37,146 nucleotides of DNA from an uncultured Reyranella sp. (GTDB taxonomy: Bacteria; Pseudomonadota; Alphaproteobacteria; Reyranellales; Reyranellaceae), in NCBI GenBank assembly GCA_937915145.1, contig CALDNT010000185.1, forward strand, positions 1 through 37,146, in the 5' to 3' direction. Below are positions 33,274 to 37,146 of this stretch, in pieces. Below the pieces are notes generated by a model. It searched no databases, was not told the origin of the DNA, and saw nothing but the letters and a program-made list of their open reading frames with translations. The position numbers and the translations under genes are program-made. Numbering within the stretch: the first letter of the stretch is position 1; every line of letters starts with the position of its first letter.

Positions 33274-34770
33274 ATGACCGACCGGACCGAAGGCTACGTC
33301 ACCGATGTCGGCTATACCCATGACTATTGTCACGAATTGAACCCTCTTCGGGCGAGGCTCGCGTTGCTGAATGCCGGCATGAGCGCCCCCGAGGTTGCCA
33401 CCGCCTGCGAACTGGGCTTCGGTCAGGGGTTAAGCCTCAACATCCACGCGGCCGCCTCGCCAGCCGATTGGTACGGCACCGACATCAACACCAGCCATGC
33501 CGGCTTCGCGCGGAATTTGGCATCGGCTTCCGGTGCCACAGTGGAGATTCTCGACGAGGCCTTCGGCGACTTCGCCAATCGCCCGGATTTACCGGACTTC
33601 GACTACATTGGCCTGCGCGGCGTCTGGTCCTGGATTTCGGACCGCAACCGCGTGGTGATCGTCGATTTCATCCGCCGCAAACTGAGAACAGGCGGCATCG
33701 TCTATCTCGACTACAATGCGCTGCCGGGTTGGGCGGCTTTTTCGCCGATGCGTCATCTGCTGGTCGAACACGCCAACCGCGGCGGTGCCAGCGACCGCGG
33801 AACGGCGGCGCGCGTTGACGATGCCATGGCCTTTGCGGCCAGGCTCCTGTCGACGCATCCGGAGTACGCCAAGGACAATCCGCAGATCCTCGACCGCATC
33901 AAGACATTGAGCGGCGAGGATCGCCGTTACGTCGCGCACGAGTATTTCAACCGCGACTGGGTCCCGATGCATTTCTCGACCGTTGCGGAGTGGCTGAAGC
34001 CGGCACGCGTCGACTACGCGGGTTCGGCGAATTTCTCCGATCACCTCGATGCGCTGAACCTGAGTAACGCCCAACGCGAGCTGCTGGAGGAAATTCACGA
34101 TCCCGTTTTGCGGCAGTCGACGCGGGACTTCATCATCAATCGGACTTTTCGCCACGATTACTGGATCAGGGGCGCGCAGATGCTGTCGGCCCCGGCCCGG
34201 GCCGAGGCTTTGCGCAAGGTCCGGGTGATGCTGGTGACGCGTTCGCCCGAACTGCCCTTCCAGTTGCACGCCGCCCTGGCGCTACACAGGAACAGCTTCG
34301 GCGCGGCAACCCATGCTGCGGTTCTCGAAATCCTGGTCGACTACAAGGTGCGATCCATCGGAGAGCTGGAGCAGGCGATCGGACGCAAAGGCATATCTTT
34401 GGGGCAGATCGTCGACGCGGTGACGTTCATGGCCGGTCTGGAACATATCGCCGCCGCACAGGACGAGACGGTGATCGCCCGCGTTCGTCCGCACACCGAC
34501 AGGCTGAACGCGCACCTGATTGAAAGAGCGCGAACCAGTGGCGATATCGCCGACCTCGCCAGCCCGGTCACCGGCGGTGGTGTCAGGGTCCGCCGCACCC
34601 ATCAACTCTTCCTGTCGGCGTTGCGGCAGGGCCGGGCGCGACCGGAGGAATGGGCGGACGACGCATCAAAATTCCTGGTGTCCAAGCAGACCGATCCGAG
34701 TTTGATCGACGATGCCCGAGCGTTCGCTGCGGAAAAGCTGCCCCTGCTGCGTGCCCTGCAAGTTGTCTGA
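33274..34770 (+). CDS. Class I SAM methyltransferase with regulatory domain
   Basis: A 498-residue protein. The N-terminal Rossmann methyltransferase has motif I at CELGFGQG (45-52) and an acidic strand WYGTDIN. About 220-330 is the 'methyltransferase regulatory' segment (YVAHEYFNRDWVPMHFSTVAEWLKPARVDYAGSAN), followed by a helical C-terminal region. Such long methyltransferases occur in bacterial natural-product and surface-sugar loci; their targets are mostly unknown. It is co-directional with the dioxygenase, so the two may modify the same molecule, possibly the lasso peptide. It converges with the precursor genes at 34826 and 35112. Confidence 0.85.
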   Translation: MTDRTEGYVTDVGYTHDYCHELNPLRARLALLNAGMSAPEVATACELGFGQGLSLNIHAAASPADWYGTDINTSHAGFARNLASASGATVEILDEAFGDFANRPDLPDFDYIGLRGVWSWISDRNRVVIVDFIRRKLRTGGIVYLDYNALPGWAAFSPMRHLLVEHANRGGASDRGTAARVDDAMAFAARLLSTHPEYAKDNPQILDRIKTLSGEDRRYVAHEYFNRDWVPMHFSTVAEWLKPARVDYAGSANFSDHLDALNLSNAQRELLEEIHDPVLRQSTRDFIINRTFRHDYWIRGAQMLSAPARAEALRKVRVMLVTRSPELPFQLHAALALHRNSFGAATHAAVLEILVDYKVRSIGELEQAIGRKGISLGQIVDAVTFMAGLEHIAAAQDETVIARVRPHTDRLNAHLIERARTSGDIADLASPVTGGGVRVRRTHQLFLSALRQGRARPEEWADDASKFLVSKQTDPSLIDDARAFAAEKLPLLRALQVV

Positions 34771-34825
34771 TGTCGAAATTGCCTGATGTCGCGGCCCGGA
34801 CGCTGTCGAGCCGCGGACGCCAATG

Positions 34826-35011
34826 TCACCGCGTCCGCTTCGGGCCTTTTCTTTTTCCGCGGCCCCGATCCTTGGCGCCGCTGTAGCCAACGGCCAGCGT
34901 CATGTCGCGCAAGGTTCCCCAGCGCAGCAGGGTTGGCGCCTGGTAAGGCACCTTGACCGGAGGTGACGGGTCGGAATCGTGGGTAAGTTCGTCGGGCCGT
35001 TTTTCTTTCAA
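34826..35011 (-). CDS. Lasso peptide precursor 2 (61 residues, TTG start)
   Basis: It starts at TTG 35009-35011 with a strong AGGAGG ribosome binding site 6 nt upstream (35018-35023). The leader is 1-39, with motif Y23-Q-A-P-T-L, and shares WGTLRDMTLAVG exactly with the other two precursors. The 22-residue core begins A40-V-G-Y-S-G-A-K-D48, then RGRGKRKGPKRTR. Asp at core position 9 is kept, so an Ala1-Asp9 ring is predicted. The core is the most basic and the only one with Tyr. It lies downstream of precursor 3 on the same strand and converges with the methyltransferase gene. Confidence 0.92.
   Translation of the reverse strand: MKEKRPDELTHDSDPSPPVKVPYQAPTLLRWGTLRDMTLAVGYSGAKDRGRGKRKGPKRTR
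34890..34929. repeat. 40-bp direct repeat, copy in precursor 2
   Basis: These 40 bp are identical to 35170-35209 in precursor 3, 280 bp apart. They encode the leader end and the first core residues (from RWGTLRD to AVG). Exact DNA identity, with divergent flanks, indicates a recent tandem duplication of the precursor gene or gene conversion. Precursor 1 at 28578-28754 has a related but diverged version. Confidence 0.95.
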
Positions 35012-35111
35012 GCGTGACCTCCTTGCCTCCGAAGTTGGATCCGATCGCGGATCTACCGCTATGCGAAAATTGAGAGCAAGACTACCGAATCCCGCCCGCG
35101 TGACGGTTTTT

Positions 35112-35288
35112 TCAACGCGTTCGCCTGGGCCTCTTGCCTTTTCCGCCGTCCTTGCCGCCAGTTGAACCGACGGCCAGCGTCATGTCGCGCAAGGTTCCCC
35201 AGCGCAGCAACGTCGGTGCCTGGTATGACTTTTTTTGCGAGGACGGCTGGCGGGAAATACGGGCGGACTCGATGGGTTTGCTCTCCAT
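35112..35288 (-). CDS. Lasso peptide precursor 3 (58 residues)
   Basis: The start is ATG at 35288, with GGAGG 9 nt upstream (35298-35302); an in-frame ATG at 35309 lacks such a site. The leader is 1-38, with Y22-Q-A-P-T-L, G31 and Thr37 at -2. The 20-residue core begins A39-V-G-S-T-G-G-K-D47, then GGKGKRPRRTR. Counting core residues, it has seven Lys/Arg and one Asp, which is used in the ring. It is the same length as precursor 1 and shares most of its core pattern. The 323 bp upstream hold inverted repeats that may carry its promoter. Confidence 0.93.
   Translation of the reverse strand: MESKPIESARISRQPSSQKKSYQAPTLLRWGTLRDMTLAVGSTGGKDGGKGKRPRRTR
35170..35209. repeat. 40-bp direct repeat, copy in precursor 3
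   Basis: Exact copy of 34890-34929; see that entry. It preserves the leader/core junction, so selection on the B1/B2 recognition and cleavage region may also contribute to its conservation. Confidence 0.95.
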
Positions 35289-35611
35289 CTGGCGCGACCT
35301 CCATGACATTTATGTAGAATGGAAATCAGTTTCAATAGAAAACTGACTAGGTCAGAGAGCACCACCGAGATGGACCTCTCACGTCTTATTTTGGATATGC
35401 CCAAATAAAAGTAGCACAGTGGCGATACTAAGGCGCGGATCACAGGTCGCCAATCGCGATTTGATCGCCGCCGTCCCCAGATGGTCCGTTTCTCGCACGG
35501 GCGACCGCCATGTGGGGCCCTTCCGGGCCGCCACGGAATCGTCATTGCCGTCCCGCGGACGGCACGGCAGAAGTCATCGCCGCGGCGATCCAGCCGTGAG
35601 GGAGAGGCACC
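35289..35611. promoter_or_regulatory. 323-bp gene-free region upstream of precursor 3 and patatin gene
   Basis: The part next to precursor 3 is unusually AT-rich for this genome. It holds a perfect inverted repeat TCAGTTT (35326-35332) / AAACTGA (35340-35346), a smaller CTGAC-TAG-GTCAG (35343-35355), and an imperfect hairpin TTATTTTGG...CCAAATAA near 35387-35408. These are good candidates for the promoter and operator of the leftward precursor genes. The right half is GC-rich and ends in the patatin leader, with GGGAGAGG before ATG 35612. No gene or RNA is recognisable. Confidence 0.5.
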
Positions 35612-36799
35612 ATGAGTTCCACGCCGACGCCGGGCGCCAGAGCCAATGGGCCGGTGCCGCGGCCCGAGTTCGAGCGGATCGCGCTCCTCCTGCAGGGTGG
35701 CGGCGCGCTGGGCTCCTATCAGGCCGGCGCCTATCAGGCGCTGGCCGAGGCCAACCTGCACCCCGACTGGGTGGCCGGCATCTCGATCGGCGCCATCAAC
35801 TCGGCGCTGATCGCCGGCAACCCGCCGGAGCGCCGGGTCGAAAAGCTGCGCACCTTCTGGGAGACCGTGACGACGCCGCCGATGGGCGTGCCCCATCTCG
35901 CCAACCTCGAGATCAGCAACGACCTGCAGCGCCAGATGATCAACCAGTGGCGCGCCATGGGCACCATGCTGTGGGGCGCACCCAGTTTCTTCAAGCCACG
36001 TGTGCCGCCGCCGGTCTTCACGCCGGCCGGCAATCCGGGAAACCTCAGCTACTACGACATTACGCCGCTGAAGGCGCTGCTCGAGAGCCTTGTCGACTTC
36101 GACCGGATCAATGCCGGCGAAATGCGCTTCAGCGTCGGCGCCACCAACGTCGGTACCGGCAACTTCGCCTATTTCGACAACACCACCCACAAGGTGTGCG
36201 CCGAGCACGTCATGGCCAGCGGGTCGCTGCCGCCGGGTTTCCCCGCCACCGAGATCGACGGCGAGTTCTACTGGGATGGCGGCATCGTTTCCAACACGCC
36301 GCTGCAATGGGTGCTCGATGCCCGGCCGCGCCACGACACGCTGGCCTTCCAGGTCGATCTGTGGAGCGCCCGGGGCGAGCTGCCGCGCGACATGATCGAG
36401 GTCGATGTCCGTCTGAAGGACATCCGCTACTCGAGCCGCACCCGCGCCGGCACCGACCAGTTCCGCGCTATGCAGGCGGTGCGCCGCGCGGCGGCCAAGC
36501 TGCTGTCGCAGATGCCCGCCGAGATTCGCCAGTCGCCCGAGGCAGAACTGCTGGCCCAGGCCGCGGATACCAAGGTCTACAACATCATCCACCTGATCTA
36601 TCACGCCAGGATCTACGAGGGCGCGTCGAAGGACTACGAGTTCTCGCGACGGACGATGGAAGAGCACTGGAAGACCGGTTACGACGACATGATCCACACG
36701 CTCGGCTACCCCGAGGTCCTGCAGCGCCCGCAAAGCGCCGACGGCGTATTCACTTTCGATCTCGCCCGCCAGGGCCGCGAGCAGGAGACCAAGCGATGA
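35612..36799 (+). CDS. Patatin-like phospholipase (DUF3734 type)
   Basis: A 395-residue lipid acyl hydrolase. The oxyanion loop [12 protein letters not shown] (28-39), nucleophile S58 in GISIG and the catalytic Asp in YWDGG (D222) form the patatin Ser-Asp dyad. The C-terminal extension ([20 protein letters not shown] ... [37 protein letters not shown]) is the DUF3734 region common in alphaproteobacteria. It is often next to acetoacetate decarboxylase and 3-hydroxybutyrate dehydrogenase genes, as here, which suggests a link with storage polyester or ketone metabolism. The stop overlaps the next ATG (ATGA). Confidence 0.93.
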   Translation: MSSTPTPGARANGPVPRPEFERIALLLQGGGALGSYQAGAYQALAEANLHPDWVAGISIGAINSALIAGNPPERRVEKLRTFWETVTTPPMGVPHLANLEISNDLQRQMINQWRAMGTMLWGAPSFFKPRVPPPVFTPAGNPGNLSYYDITPLKALLESLVDFDRINAGEMRFSVGATNVGTGNFAYFDNTTHKVCAEHVMASGSLPPGFPATEIDGEFYWDGGIVSNTPLQWVLDARPRHDTLAFQVDLWSARGELPRDMIEVDVRLKDIRYSSRTRAGTDQFRAMQAVRRAAAKLLSQMPAEIRQSPEAELLAQAADTKVYNIIHLIYHARIYEGASKDYEFSRRTMEEHWKTGYDDMIHTLGYPEVLQRPQSADGVFTFDLARQGREQETKR

Positions 36800-37146
36800 A
36801 ACTGGCCGATGTCCGCAAGAACGCCTTCGCGATGCCGCTCAACAATCCGGCCTATCCGCGCGGACCCTACAAATTCTACAACCGCGAATTCGTCATCGTC
36901 ACCTACCGCACCGATCCGGAACTGCTGCGCGCCGTGGTGCCGGAGCCGCTCGAGGTCGTGGGCGATACGGTCAACTACGAGTTCATCCGCATGCCCGACT
37001 CGACCGGCTTCGGCGACTACACCGAGACCGGCCAGGTGATTCCGGTCCGCTTCACGGACAAGGACGGCCGGGTGCAGGAAGGCGGCTACGTGCACGCCAT
37101 GTATCTCGACGACAACTCGCCGATCGCCGGCGGCCGCGAGATCTGG
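36796..37146 (+). CDS. adc: Acetoacetate decarboxylase (3' part outside window)
   Basis: The first 117 residues of an acetoacetate decarboxylase-family protein: [41 protein letters not shown], then [13 protein letters not shown], ending GGREIW at the window edge. In the family the next residues (GFPKK) carry the Schiff-base lysine, so the active site lies just outside. It splits acetoacetate into acetone and CO2. It overlaps the patatin gene by ATGA and is surely cotranscribed with it. Confidence 0.92.
   Translation, partial: MKLADVRKNAFAMPLNNPAYPRGPYKFYNREFVIVTYRTDPELLRAVVPEPLEVVGDTVNYEFIRMPDSTGFGDYTETGQVIPVRFTDKDGRVQEGGYVHAMYLDDNSPIAGGREIW

Noticed and set aside
34813-34838. Hairpin GCGGACGC / GCGTCCGC followed by a T-rich stretch, as a terminator for the methyltransferase gene
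   Set aside because: The T-rich stretch is not directly after the stem and is coding sequence of precursor 2. A role cannot be excluded, but evidence is too weak.
34890-35209. Short direct repeats as a CRISPR array or attachment sites
   Set aside because: There are only two copies, 280 bp apart, and both lie in frame inside homologous precursor genes.
35180-36733. A 517-codon minus-strand frame covering the patatin gene and precursor 3
   Set aside because: It is antisense to patatin and in a different frame from precursor 3; its composition is that of a shadow frame.

Overview
The window is GC-rich DNA from a Gram-negative bacterium, densely packed with genes that often overlap by ATGA or GTGA. 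The gene content (ChrB/ChrA, a DUF3297 protein, a YkvA-type DUF1232 protein, a patatin next to acetoacetate decarboxylase, a lasso peptide cluster with split B1/B2 genes) suggests an alphaproteobacterium, perhaps Reyranella-like. That placement is inference. I saw no rRNA, tRNA, CRISPR array, insertion sequence or integrase.

Positions 1-10002 form a copper/heavy-metal region. On the minus strand, reading leftward from 3165, come a small exported Cys-rich protein, a Tat-exported multicopper oxidase, a periplasmic DUF411 protein, a CcmG/DsbE-like thioredoxin and the start of a second exported redoxin. On the plus strand are two small CxxC thioredoxin-like proteins flanking a ZntR/CadR/PbrR-type MerR regulator with two clear MerR-family promoters, an atypical CcdA-like membrane protein, a second Cys-rich exported protein, and a CusB/CusA pair. 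CusA has all three methionines of the Cu(I)/Ag(I) pathway. No outer-membrane CusC gene is seen.

Positions 10092-12135 hold a lipoprotein, a DUF3297 protein, a SnoaL-like protein and an exported concanavalin-like protein. Positions 12165-18633 are a chromate island: chrB-chrA on the minus strand, divergent from a superoxide dismutase-rhodanese fusion, a stand-alone ChrB C-terminal domain, a beta-propeller and an ornithine-cyclodeaminase-family gene. The last of these lacks a stop at its expected end and runs into a following lipoprotein gene.

Positions 18671-25619 hold ordinary metabolic genes: an SDR dehydrogenase, YkvA, an EamA transporter, an acyl-CoA synthetase, a GNAT acetyltransferase, a LolA-like protein, an LLM flavin oxidoreductase and a diheme cytochrome c.

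Positions 25678-35288 form a lasso peptide (RiPP) cluster, the most interesting part of the window. It contains an ABC exporter, a nucleotidyltransferase, a PqqD-like leader-binding protein (B1), an asparagine-synthetase-like cyclase (C), a transglutaminase-like leader peptidase (B2), an HPr-kinase-like kinase, a phytanoyl-CoA-type dioxygenase and a large SAM methyltransferase. Three short precursor genes encode almost the same leader (Y-x-A-P-T-L ... D-M-T-L) followed by strongly basic cores that start A-V-G and have Asp at core position 9. One precursor lies inside the biosynthetic operon; two more lie about 6 kb away, beyond the plus-strand dioxygenase/methyltransferase pair. The predicted products are cationic lasso peptides with an Ala1-Asp9 ring, apparently tailored by phosphoryl or nucleotidyl/glycosyl transfer and possibly by oxidation or methylation. 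The window ends with a patatin-like protein and the start of an acetoacetate decarboxylase.
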